The notes below the pieces were generated by a model. The model searched no databases, was not told the DNA's origin, and was given only the letters and a program-made list of their open reading frames with translations. Shown in pieces: positions 1 through 6,590 of a stretch of DNA of 9,521 nt. This DNA comes from Acidimicrobiales bacterium (GTDB taxonomy: Bacteria; Actinomycetota; Acidimicrobiia; Acidimicrobiales; Iamiaceae), in NCBI GenBank assembly GCA_020439605.1, contig JAGQSI010000054.1:1-9521 (forward strand). Reading direction: 5' to 3'. Position numbers and translations under genes: made by a program. Within the stretch, counting starts at the first letter, position 1, and each line of letters begins with the position of its first letter.

Positions 1-15
1 GGTGGTCACGGATGA
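1..15 (+). CDS. Possible 3' end of an upstream gene (partial)
   Basis: Frame 1 from the window edge reads Gly-Gly-His-Gly and then TGA at 13-15. This stop overlaps the copA ATG (12-14) in an ATGA arrangement typical of translationally coupled operon genes. A His/Gly-rich tail would suit a small metal-binding or membrane protein upstream of a copper ATPase, but four codons cannot identify a gene. The same bases (GGTGG at 1-5) could simply be the copA ribosome-binding region. Confidence 0.22.
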
Positions 16-2324
16 ACACCGCGGTTGCAAAGACATCGATCTCGCTCTCCGACGATCGCGTTGAAACGCTGGCGATATCTGGCATGACCTGTGCATCTTG
101 CGCGGCTCGCATCGAGCGCAAGCTCAACAAGATGGACGGCGTGCAAGCAGACGTCAACTATGCGCTTGAGTCCGCGAGGGTCCAGGTTGCGGGTGACATC
201 TCTCGTCAAGACCTCATTTCTCAGGTAGAGGCCACGGGCTACTCGGTACTGGAGCCAGAAGCGCAGCTGCCCCAGAGCCATATCGAGTCCGAAGGCGCAC
301 ACTCACCCAACTCCGGTACTGCACAAAGCCATCACGACGACGTAGATGACCTGCGTCAGAGAACGCTGGTGTCCGCTGCTTTGACCCTGCCGGTACTTGT
401 TGTGTCGATGGTGCCTGTTCTGCAGTTCGACCATTGGCAGTGGTTGGGGCTCACGTTGGCCTCGCCCGTTGTGATCTGGGGCGGATGGCCGTTCCACGTT
501 GCGGCCTGGAAGAACCTCCGTCACGGGTCGGCCACGATGGACACTCTCATCTCGGTGGGTTCATTGGCCGCGTGGTCATGGTCCCTCTACGCATTGCTGT
601 TCACCATGGCTGGTGACGCAGGCATGAGGATGGGATTCGATCTAATACCCAAGCGCGGCGGTGGCGCCCATGAGATCTACCTTGAGACCGCGTCGGTAGT
701 GGTTGTGGCCATTCTTGCCGGACGTTGGTTCGAAGCGCGAGCGAAGCGAAAGTCCGGTGCGGCTCTTCGAGCACTTCTCGAACTCGGGGCCAAAGATGTG
801 ACTGTGATTCGCGGCGGATCAGAGAAGCTCGTAGCTATCAGCGATCTAGCGGTGGGCGACCATTTCGTGGTGAGCCCCGGCGAGAAGGTTGCCACCGATG
901 GAGTGATCGTAGAGGGCACCTCGGCGCTCGACACCTCACTACTCACCGGGGAGCCGGTTCCGGTGGACGTCACCGTGGGAGACACGGTGGTTGGAGCCAC
1001 GGTCAACACCGTTGGCCGGCTTGTCGTTGAGGCCAACGCGGTTGGGTCCGATACGGCACTGGCGAGGATTGCCAGGCTGGTCACCGAGGCCCAGTCGGGA
1101 AAGGCAGATGTTCAACGTCTAGCGGACCGGGTGTCGGCCATCTTCGTGCCGGTGGTAATAGCCATTTCGGTGGCGACACTGGGTTTCTGGCTGGGCGCTG
1201 AGGTCCCTGCCAACGAGGCGTTCACCGCCGCGGTTGCCGTGTTGATCATTGCTTGCCCTTGTGCGCTCGGGTTGGCCACGCCCACGGCGCTGCTCGTGGG
1301 AACTGGGCGAGGTGCCCAGCTTGGAATCTTGATCAAGGGTCCAGAGGTTCTTGAGTCCACCAAGGACGTGGACACGATTGTTTTGGACAAGACCGGCACC
1401 GTAACCACGGGGCAGATGGCGGTAGCTCAGGTAGCAGCATCCGAAACTGACGATCCAACGTTGCTCCGACTTGCCGGCGCGCTGGAGCATGCGAGCGAAC
1501 ATCCGATTGCCGCTGCCATTGCTGCTTTCGCCACCAACGAGGTTGGGCAGCTTCCTTCAGTAAAGGACTTCTTGAACCATCAGGGAAGAGGTGTCACCGG
1601 AATCGTCGACGGAGTCGCGGTGAGTGCTGGAAGGTTGGCATTTGTAAGCGATCAAGTTGGTGCCGAATCGGTAGGTCCTTCGATAAGTCAGGCTCAAGAA
1701 GCTGCAACAGCATCTGGCCAGACGGTGGTCTTCGCTGGATGGGATGGTGCGGTGCGTGGGGCGTTCGTTCTTGCAGACACGATCAAGCCGACATCTAGTC
1801 GAGCGATAGAGCAACTGAAAGAGCTTGGGCTGAAGCCCGTCCTTCTAACCGGGGACAATCTCGCAACCGCAAAAGCGGTGGCTGACGAGGTCGGGATCTC
1901 ACCAGACGATGTCATCGCAGAGGTACTGCCAGAAGAGAAGGTTGCTGTGATCTCCCGGTTGCAGAACGAAGGCGCGACGGTGGCGATGGTGGGCGATGGG
2001 GTCAACGATGCGGCCGCGCTCGCCCAAGCGGACCTAGGCCTAGCGATGGGCACCGGGACAGATGCAGCAATCGAGGCATCCGATCTCACATTGGTGCGAG
2101 GCGACCTACTTGTAGCAGTGGACGCGGTTCGCCTGTCGCGGCGAACGCTCGCCACTATCAAAGGCAACCTGTTCTGGGCCTTTGCCTACAACGTTGCTGC
2201 AATCCCGTTGGCGGCCGCAGGATTGTTGAACCCGGTCATCGCTGGAGTTGCCATGGCTGGTTCCAGCGTCTTTGTTGTCAGTAACAGTCTTCGACTGCGT
2301 CGGTTCCGATCGAGCGTCCAATAG
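12..2324 (+). CDS. copA: Copper-exporting P1B-type ATPase (CopA)
   Basis: This 770-residue inner-membrane pump should export Cu(I) from the cytoplasm at the cost of ATP. In order it shows one N-terminal heavy-metal-associated domain with GMTCASC (24-30), a His-containing linker (about 90-110), and a first membrane block (about 118-240). The actuator domain carries LTGEP (311-315) and the metal-translocating membrane motif is CPC (415-417). The phosphorylation loop is DKTGT (459-463), and the nucleotide domain has the HP dipeptide (497-498). TGDN (613-616) and GDGVND (661-666) form the hinge. The C-terminal helices contain YN (726-727) and MAGSS (748-752), the signature of the Cu(I) P1B-1 subgroup rather than Zn/Cd pumps. 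Length is normal and all catalytic residues are present. The ATG at 12 has a weak GGTGG upstream; the frame stays open to the window edge, but the HMA domain begins suitably after this start. A CsoR-type gene follows 17 nt later, supporting copper-responsive control, with the promoter outside the window. Confidence 0.95.
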   Translation: MNTAVAKTSISLSDDRVETLAISGMTCASCAARIERKLNKMDGVQADVNYALESARVQVAGDISRQDLISQVEATGYSVLEPEAQLPQSHIESEGAHSPNSGTAQSHHDDVDDLRQRTLVSAALTLPVLVVSMVPVLQFDHWQWLGLTLASPVVIWGGWPFHVAAWKNLRHGSATMDTLISVGSLAAWSWSLYALLFTMAGDAGMRMGFDLIPKRGGGAHEIYLETASVVVVAILAGRWFEARAKRKSGAALRALLELGAKDVTVIRGGSEKLVAISDLAVGDHFVVSPGEKVATDGVIVEGTSALDTSLLTGEPVPVDVTVGDTVVGATVNTVGRLVVEANAVGSDTALARIARLVTEAQSGKADVQRLADRVSAIFVPVVIAISVATLGFWLGAEVPANEAFTAAVAVLIIACPCALGLATPTALLVGTGRGAQLGILIKGPEVLESTKDVDTIVLDKTGTVTTGQMAVAQVAASETDDPTLLRLAGALEHASEHPIAAAIAAFATNEVGQLPSVKDFLNHQGRGVTGIVDGVAVSAGRLAFVSDQVGAESVGPSISQAQEAATASGQTVVFAGWDGAVRGAFVLADTIKPTSSRAIEQLKELGLKPVLLTGDNLATAKAVADEVGISPDDVIAEVLPEEKVAVISRLQNEGATVAMVGDGVNDAAALAQADLGLAMGTGTDAAIEASDLTLVRGDLLVAVDAVRLSRRTLATIKGNLFWAFAYNVAAIPLAAAGLLNPVIAGVAMAGSSVFVVSNSLRLRRFRSSVQ

Positions 2325-2341
2325 GTACAGGGAGAACCAAT

Positions 2342-2626
2342 ATGCACGGCTACAGCATGGACAAGGACGCCTACCAGAAACGTTTGCGTCGGATAGAGGG
2401 CCAGATCCGAGGCCTTCAGCGAATGGTTGATGAGGACGCATATTGCATAGATGTGCTCACCCAGATCTCTGCGGCAACACGTGCGTTGCAAAGTGTTGCG
2501 ATAGGGCTGCTCGAACATCACATTGACCATTGCGTGGTGGCCGCAGCAGAACAGGGCAATAGTGAAGAAGCCAAGGCAAAGGTGGCTGAAGCATCCAAGG
2601 CCATCGAACGGCTAGTGCGGTCCTAG
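2342..2626 (+). CDS. csoR: CsoR-type copper-sensing transcriptional repressor
   Basis: This 94-residue all-helical protein belongs to the CsoR/RcnR (DUF156) family. These proteins repress metal-efflux operons and leave DNA on binding metal. The conserved KRLRRIEGQIRGLQRMV stretch (13-29) holds the basic DNA-contact helix. The Cu(I) ligand set Cys-His-Cys appears as C35 (DAYCIDVL), H60 and C64 (LLEHHIDHC), matching the C-H-C pattern of true copper sensors rather than RcnR (Ni/Co) or FrmR (formaldehyde) relatives. The ATG at 2342 is preceded by GGGAGA (2330-2335) at good spacing; Met6 is a less likely alternative start. It lies 17 nt behind copA, so the two are almost certainly co-transcribed and autoregulated. 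I did not find a convincing CsoR operator within the window; it is expected upstream of copA. Confidence 0.92.
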   Translation: MHGYSMDKDAYQKRLRRIEGQIRGLQRMVDEDAYCIDVLTQISAATRALQSVAIGLLEHHIDHCVVAAAEQGNSEEAKAKVAEASKAIERLVRS

Positions 2627-2648
2627 TGGCCCGGATAGGGTCACCCGG

Positions 2649-4688
2649 GTGAGTCACCGCATCGGCATTGATCCATCCTCCATCGGACCAAGCGTCCTGG
2701 ACCCGTTCGTCAAGACAACGACGAAACGTTCCAAGTTCTCTGTGCGTGCTCCCCAACAGCGCGAGCTCGACCATGTCGACGGAGTTCTGGGCGGGGCGGC
2801 TGAGGCGGATATCACACCTCCTCCAGGGATGCCCAAGGCCGGCTACTCAGCGAATGCTCACGACGGCGCCGGGTTCAGGACCCGTTTGAGGGCGCGGGTC
2901 ACCCACCTACGATCCGAGCGGTCCTCGATTGCTGTGGTTCAGTTGGACCTACTCGCTGGTTCCTCGGTGCTGCAGTACTTAGTGGCAGAAGCCATCAAGG
3001 ACAGAACCGATATCCCGCTAGCGGGCCTTTGGATCGGAGCAACCCATACCCACGCTGGCCCGGGGCAGTTCTTGGGTACGGACTTCTACAACCATCACGC
3101 CTCCAATAGGGCTGGGTTCGACCCTGCATTCACGGACTTCTTGGTGCGACAGATATCTGCCGCTGTTATCGAGGCCTATGAGAACCGAGTCCCGGTAAAG
3201 GTGGCTGTAGGTAGCACCGAGGTCTGGGGGCTGACCCGCAACCGATCGCTCGACCCTCACACTCACAACTCCTCGGTAACGGACAAGCGTCTCGATCCCC
3301 AGCGCAAATGGGTGGCGGTGAACCCCAATCTCTATCTGGTTCGAGTGGACCGCATCGTTGGCGACAAGACAGAACCGTTGTCGGCTGTCACCATCTTTTC
3401 AATCCATGGCACTGGTGTTCCCCAAAAGGCTCATGAGTACAACGCCGATGTCTGGGGCTACTTGGTAGCGGAACTGAGCCATCAGATCGAAGAACAAACC
3501 GGAGTACGAGCGGTGGTCGGTGCATCGCAAGGAACCCACGCAGATGTTGCCCCGGCGTTGAGGCCAGGACTAGCAGGCCACAGAGAAGCAAGGCGGGTGG
3601 GTCGCGGTGTTGGCGGTGAGGCGGCTGCTCTCTATGAGACCTTGGGCGCCCATCTCGAATCGGAGATCCACCTTGATTGTGGTCTGCGTGAAGTGGACCT
3701 CGACCGCAAGGCAAACAGAACCGCAAGAGGAGTTGAGATCCCCGATCGCCCGGCGGTGGGCGCCGCGCTGGTAGCCGGCGCTACAGAGAACCTCACGCCG
3801 GTCATTCACCGGATTCCACCATTTTCTGCAGGGCATCCTCGGCGCTGGGGCCGACCTGGTCCACATGGGGCCAAATGGATTCTCGGCGGCCGGTTGGGCC
3901 AGCCCTTGGTGCTGCGTAAGAAGCAGTTCCCTCGACGGTTATCGGTTCAGGCACTTCGTATCTCAGACGCCTTGTTCGTTGGACTTCCTTTCGAGATCAC
4001 TGTGGAATCCGGTCGTCGGATGGCAGCCGCAGTAGAGGCAGACCTCGCAGACAAAGCTGAGGTCGAGAACGTTGTTATCTGTTCCTTGGTGAACGAGTAC
4101 TGGGGATACGTCGCGACCGAGGAGGAGTACGGCCGCCAGTTCTACGAGGGTGGCCACACTCTCTATGGGCCCAATACCCAGAAGTACTTAGCGGCCCAAG
4201 CCGCCATCACTGCTCACGCCACTATCGGCCAGGGTGTCTTCAGCGATGTTGAGGATCGTGAATGGAACCTTCGTTCCAAGCGGTATCTGGCCAAGGCGCC
4301 CACGGGAGCGTTGCCCGAACGCCGTTTCGACCGACGAGCCAGTTTCCAGGACCCAACCGCAAAAGATGACGCCGTTTGGGAACAGGAGTGGATCGATGTG
4401 AGTCCGGGTGGGCTTCATTGGCATGAGCCGTTGGTGCGGGTTGAGCGAAGCGACGATAACGGTGAGACATGGGAGCCCGCGAGCAACGGATGGCGTGGGG
4501 CCGATGACCAGGGATGGTCATTGGAGATCAGCCATATCGGACCCGCTGATGGTGCAACCAACAGAGAAGGTCCGCACCGTTACCGGGTCCGTTGGCATGA
4601 CCCCGACCACAAGTTTGGCCGTCGCCATCGCTTTGTCCTACTCGAAAACGCTGGGCGTCCTGAGGTCCTTGGGGAGCCATTCGATTGA
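2649..4688 (+). CDS. Neutral/alkaline ceramidase-family hydrolase homologue
   Basis: This 679-residue protein resembles neutral (non-lysosomal) ceramidases, zinc amidases that release fatty acid from ceramide. The N-terminal domain has ADITPPPGMPKAGY (53-66), the zinc motif THTHAGPG (132-139) and a second His in FSIHGTG (250-256). It also has GLPFEIT (445-451) for the Glu ligand and NEYWGYVATEEEY (482-494) with the family Tyr. EGGHTLYGP (500-508) is typical of the family. The last 100 residues look like the C-terminal Ig-like domain (VERSDDNGETWEP). The segment corresponding to the family nucleophile motif (G-D-V-S-P-N) reads HADVAPA (297-303), so the catalytic Ser is Ala301. No signal peptide is evident, unlike most secreted ceramidases. 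The GTG start at 2649 is the one used here; its ribosome-binding site is weak. The gene follows csoR by 22 nt and may be co-transcribed. True substrate is unknown: it could be a non-ceramidase hydrolase or a non-catalytic homologue. Confidence 0.82.
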   Translation: MSHRIGIDPSSIGPSVLDPFVKTTTKRSKFSVRAPQQRELDHVDGVLGGAAEADITPPPGMPKAGYSANAHDGAGFRTRLRARVTHLRSERSSIAVVQLDLLAGSSVLQYLVAEAIKDRTDIPLAGLWIGATHTHAGPGQFLGTDFYNHHASNRAGFDPAFTDFLVRQISAAVIEAYENRVPVKVAVGSTEVWGLTRNRSLDPHTHNSSVTDKRLDPQRKWVAVNPNLYLVRVDRIVGDKTEPLSAVTIFSIHGTGVPQKAHEYNADVWGYLVAELSHQIEEQTGVRAVVGASQGTHADVAPALRPGLAGHREARRVGRGVGGEAAALYETLGAHLESEIHLDCGLREVDLDRKANRTARGVEIPDRPAVGAALVAGATENLTPVIHRIPPFSAGHPRRWGRPGPHGAKWILGGRLGQPLVLRKKQFPRRLSVQALRISDALFVGLPFEITVESGRRMAAAVEADLADKAEVENVVICSLVNEYWGYVATEEEYGRQFYEGGHTLYGPNTQKYLAAQAAITAHATIGQGVFSDVEDREWNLRSKRYLAKAPTGALPERRFDRRASFQDPTAKDDAVWEQEWIDVSPGGLHWHEPLVRVERSDDNGETWEPASNGWRGADDQGWSLEISHIGPADGATNREGPHRYRVRWHDPDHKFGRRHRFVLLENAGRPEVLGEPFD

Positions 4689-4704
4689 GCCGCCCAAGTC
4701 GCTT

Positions 4705-4734
4705 TTGTCGAACCGGTGATCTCAGCGTGGTAAT
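4705..4734 (+). promoter_or_regulatory. Candidate promoter for lgt
   Basis: TTGTCG (4705-4710) and GGTAAT (4729-4734) are separated by 18 bp and resemble -35 and -10 boxes. Transcription would begin about 4741, within a few bases of the lgt GTG at 4744. This fits the lack of a Shine-Dalgarno before that GTG. The boxes are imperfect, so this is only a candidate. Confidence 0.25.
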
Positions 4735-4743
4735 CCCTTAGTC

Positions 4744-5784
4744 GTGCTTGCAGCGTTGAGTTCCCTGTTTCTTTCAATTCCGAGTCCTTCGCGCAATGTG
4801 ATCGAGATCGGGCCGTTGACCCTGCGGATGTATGGCCTCTGCATTGCGGTCGGTGCGCTTGTTGCGGTCTCGTTTGCCTCGCGGCGTTGGGTTGCTCGTG
4901 GTGGAAGCCCTGATGATGTCGGCTCGATCGCTATCTGGGCGATCCCCGCGGGTGTCATCGGCGCCAGGATCTATCACGTCGCCACGGACTGGAAGACCTA
5001 CCAAGGGGACTGGGGCGCGGCGCTGAACATCACCAAGGGTGGGCTTGGTATCCCCGGCGGAATAGCGCTCGGCGCGATCGTCGGTGTGTTGGTGGTCAAA
5101 CGAAAAGGCTTGCCGGTTAAGGATCTGCTCGACGTGGCAGCGCCGGCGCTGCCCATCGCTCAGGCGATTGGCCGTCTCGGCAACTGGTTCAACCAGGAAC
5201 TCTTTGGTCGCCCGACCACTTTGCCGTGGGGACTAGAGATCGATCCCCAGAACCGTCCATCTGGTTATGAGGCCTACGACACCTTTCACCCGACGTTTCT
5301 GTATGAGTCGTTGTGGAACCTGAGCCTTGCTGCGCTGTTGGTGTGGATAGACGCAAAGGGCAAGCTTCGCCGTGGAGAACTCTTTGTTCTGTACGTCTTT
5401 GGTTATTCGCTCGGTCGCCTGTGGGTTGAGGAGATGCGCATAGACCATGCGTCGCTCATCTGGGGTGTGCGGGTGAATATCTGGATGAGTGCGATCGCTG
5501 GTCTTACTGCAGCCGGAATTCTTGTGTGGAATCGCCGTGGCTCTGCGAGCGCGCCCGGAGTTGGGGCTGATGCTGACGCTGGGGCTTGGGCTGACGTTGA
5601 CGCTGGGGCTGACGCTGGGGCTGGCGCTGACGCTGGGGCTGGCGCTGGGGCTGGCGCTGGGGTGGCCGATTCTTCTGAGGAGAGGACTCCGCAGGTCTCA
5701 GTGGGTGGAGCCAACGAGGGAGCTAGTGAGGGAGCTATTGCGGGAGATGATCAGTCAACTGAGGCTGAATTACCGCAAGAATGA
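4744..5784 (+). CDS. lgt: Prolipoprotein diacylglyceryl transferase (Lgt)
   Basis: Lgt is a polytopic inner-membrane enzyme. It transfers a diacylglyceryl group from phosphatidylglycerol to the lipobox Cys of prolipoproteins, the first step in lipoprotein maturation. The 346-residue product shows the N-terminal membrane part with LRMYGL (27-32), GARIYHV (73-79) and the GGLGIPGGIALG loop (99-110). The family signature GRLGNWFNQELFG spans 143-155, followed by HPTFLYES (182-189) and GRLWVEEMRID (224-234), which supplies the conserved C-terminal Arg and Glu. Residues 1-265 form a complete enzyme. About 80 further residues are a hydrophilic Ala/Gly/Asp then Glu/Ser-rich cytoplasmic tail encoded by hexanucleotide repeats; long tails are known in actinobacterial Lgt. 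The GTG start lacks a clear Shine-Dalgarno, possibly because the message is near-leaderless. Its last 50 bp overlap the end of the opposite-strand regulator gene. Confidence 0.93.
   Translation: MLAALSSLFLSIPSPSRNVIEIGPLTLRMYGLCIAVGALVAVSFASRRWVARGGSPDDVGSIAIWAIPAGVIGARIYHVATDWKTYQGDWGAALNITKGGLGIPGGIALGAIVGVLVVKRKGLPVKDLLDVAAPALPIAQAIGRLGNWFNQELFGRPTTLPWGLEIDPQNRPSGYEAYDTFHPTFLYESLWNLSLAALLVWIDAKGKLRRGELFVLYVFGYSLGRLWVEEMRIDHASLIWGVRVNIWMSAIAGLTAAGILVWNRRGSASAPGVGADADAGAWADVDAGADAGAGADAGAGAGAGAGVADSSEERTPQVSVGGANEGASEGAIAGDDQSTEAELPQE
5563..5658 (+). repeat. In-frame hexanucleotide repeat in the lgt tail
   Basis: Sixteen consecutive 6-bp units, mostly GGGGCT, GACGCT or GGCGCT with a few variants (GATGCT, TGGGCT, GACGTT), run without interruption. 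They are in the lgt reading frame and encode alternating Gly-Ala, Asp-Ala, Trp-Ala and Asp-Val pairs. A seventeenth degenerate unit (GGGGTG) follows. Gain or loss of units would change tail length without shifting the frame. Confidence 0.9.
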
Positions 5785-6322
5785 GGTCGGTGGGACGCTT
5801 CTTCGAGTTGGCGTAGGAGTGGGTTCGGTCAGCGTCGAAGATTACGGCGCCTCCCGCTTGGACCTCATGGTCTTCGCCACCCACGGTTACGGTCAAAGTT
5901 CCCGATAGCACTGCGATTAGCTCTTGGGTGCCGGGTAGGTGTCCTTCAGAGTGGTGTTCATCGCCTGCTGCTAGATGCCAGCGCCATAGCTCGACGTGAT
6001 CATCTCGGTCTGTTCCAACGAGCAGGTCTCCAGACGAACCCCGCCCACTCTCCCAGAGCCTCACCACTTCTTCAGCCGAGACCACTTTCACATTGCTTGT
6101 GCTGCCTAGTTCAACGAGTTGAGCAATCGTGACGCCAAAGGCGTCGGCAAGACGACACAAGGTTGCGATGCTCGGATTGGTCCTTGCCTGTTCGATCTGA
6201 ACCAGCATTCCCTTGCTCACGCCGGATCGGCTTGCCAAGTGGTCGAGGCTCCATTGGCGATCGCCTCGTAGCTCTCGGGCGTTTCTGGCTATGGCAGCTG
6301 CCACTTCGTCGGGGTCCGGCAC
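5735..6322 (-). CDS. XRE-family HTH regulator with C-terminal cupin domain
   Basis: This 195-residue cytoplasmic regulator has an N-terminal Cro/C1-type helix-turn-helix (about residues 10-70; SLDHLASRSGVSKGMLVQIE covers the HTH core). A single cupin domain follows (about 112-187). Cupin motif 1 appears as HHSEGHLPGTQELIAVLSG (H123, H124 or H128, E134), and motif 2 as GGAVIFDADRTHSYAN (H168, N172). These residues usually bind a metal or small ligand. XRE-cupin proteins commonly control an adjacent catabolic or efflux gene, and here the divergent neighbour is an EamA transporter. The start is GTG at 6322; an in-frame TAA lies just upstream, so no earlier start is possible. The gene ends inside the 3' end of lgt (50-bp convergent overlap). 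The ligand cannot be predicted from sequence. Confidence 0.9.
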   Translation of the reverse strand: MPDPDEVAAAIARNARELRGDRQWSLDHLASRSGVSKGMLVQIEQARTNPSIATLCRLADAFGVTIAQLVELGSTSNVKVVSAEEVVRLWESGRGSSGDLLVGTDRDDHVELWRWHLAAGDEHHSEGHLPGTQELIAVLSGTLTVTVGGEDHEVQAGGAVIFDADRTHSYANSKKRPTDLILAVIQPQLTDHLPQ

Positions 6323-6330
6323 ATCGTCAG

Positions 6331-6336
6331 ATTATC
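6331..6336 (-). promoter_or_regulatory. -10 box of a probable leaderless promoter for the XRE-cupin gene
   Basis: On the minus strand GATAAT (5/6 to TATAAT) lies 8 nt before the GTG start codon at 6322. Transcription would start at or within two bases of that codon, giving a leaderless message, which is common in actinobacteria. No Shine-Dalgarno is present, and an in-frame TAA overlaps the box, which agrees. The -35 is not convincing. Confidence 0.45.
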
Positions 6337-6406
6337 GGCAGCGGATGGACGGTCATCTCGTCCGAATATCGCGTGCTCGAAATCTCCGAACTGGGGTGCT
6401 CTCCTA

Positions 6407-6421
6407 GAGTTCTAACAACTC
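6407..6421. repeat. Inverted repeat GAGTT-N5-AACTC in the regulator/transporter intergenic region
   Basis: A perfect 5-bp inverted repeat with a 5-bp spacer lies about 85 bp upstream of the XRE-cupin start. It contains the AGTTC core that recurs at 6475 and 6535. It could be part of an operator set; repeats this short also occur by chance. Confidence 0.25.
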
Positions 6422-6494
6422 CGTGGGCCAACCCTGTTTTGCGGACGGGTGGCCGGGTAGATGGGGATCAAGCGAGTTCACTAAAATGTACCGC

Positions 6495-6525
6495 TTGGTG
6501 CATCATCCTGTTATGTGTGTATGCT
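6495..6525 (+). promoter_or_regulatory. Candidate promoter of the EamA transporter gene
   Basis: TTGGTG (6495-6500) is followed after 19 bp by TATGCT (6520-6525), the latter preceded by repeated TG dinucleotides that could act as an extended -10. The start of transcription would fall near 6532, about 60 nt before the translation start. The spacer is a little long, so confidence is low to moderate. Confidence 0.33.
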
Positions 6526-6540
6526 GCACTAGCTAGTTCA
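6525..6540. promoter_or_regulatory. Near-palindrome over the candidate EamA transcription start (putative operator)
   Basis: TGCACTAGCTAGTTCA is symmetric at 14 of 16 positions around a perfect 10-bp core ACTAGCTAGT (6528-6537). It begins at the last base of the candidate -10 box, so a protein bound here would block transcription. The adjacent divergent XRE-cupin regulator is the natural candidate binder; this is inference. Confidence 0.4.
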
Positions 6541-6578
6541 CTGGAGTAGACCATCTTGTGTGGGTGGTAGCTGAGCGT

Positions 6579-6584
6579 AAGGAG
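6579..6584 (+). promoter_or_regulatory. Ribosome-binding site that sets the EamA start
   Basis: AAGGAG lies 6 nt before TTG at 6591. The earlier in-frame GTG at 6558 has no comparable site, so TTG 6591 is the preferred start. Confidence 0.6.
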
Positions 6585-6590
6585 AGGCAG

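Larger units (their letters stand above)
6475..6542 (+). repeat. Paired AGTTCACT direct repeats
   Basis: AGTTCACT occurs at 6475-6482 and again at 6535-6542, exactly 60 bp apart. The copies bracket the candidate EamA promoter. Direct 8-bp boxes around a promoter, between a regulator and its divergent neighbour, are plausible operator half-sites. Two copies are weak evidence alone. Confidence 0.35.

Noticed and set aside
677..2167. Long minus-strand open frames opposite copA
   Set aside because: They are Ser/Thr/Pro/Arg-rich antisense shadows of a well-conserved ATPase gene, with no recognisable domains.
2633..2650. Palindromes GGGTCACCC and ACCCGGGT between csoR and the ceramidase-like gene as a CsoR operator
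   Set aside because: They are short, they lack the longer G-tract/AT arrangement known for CsoR sites, and they lie after csoR rather than before copA. Chance is a sufficient explanation at this GC content.
4689..4743. Terminator between the ceramidase-like gene and lgt
   Set aside because: No stable inverted repeat followed by T residues is present in these 55 bases.
5403..5714. Minus-strand frame encoding an Ala-Pro-rich repeat protein opposite the lgt tail
   Set aside because: The repeat simply reflects the antisense of the hexanucleotide tract. The lgt frame is the supported one, with catalytic motifs upstream.
6558..6590. GTG 6558 as the start of the EamA gene
   Set aside because: It lacks a Shine-Dalgarno and would add a charged extension ahead of helix 1, whereas TTG 6591 has AAGGAG at ideal spacing. 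It is kept as an alternative only.
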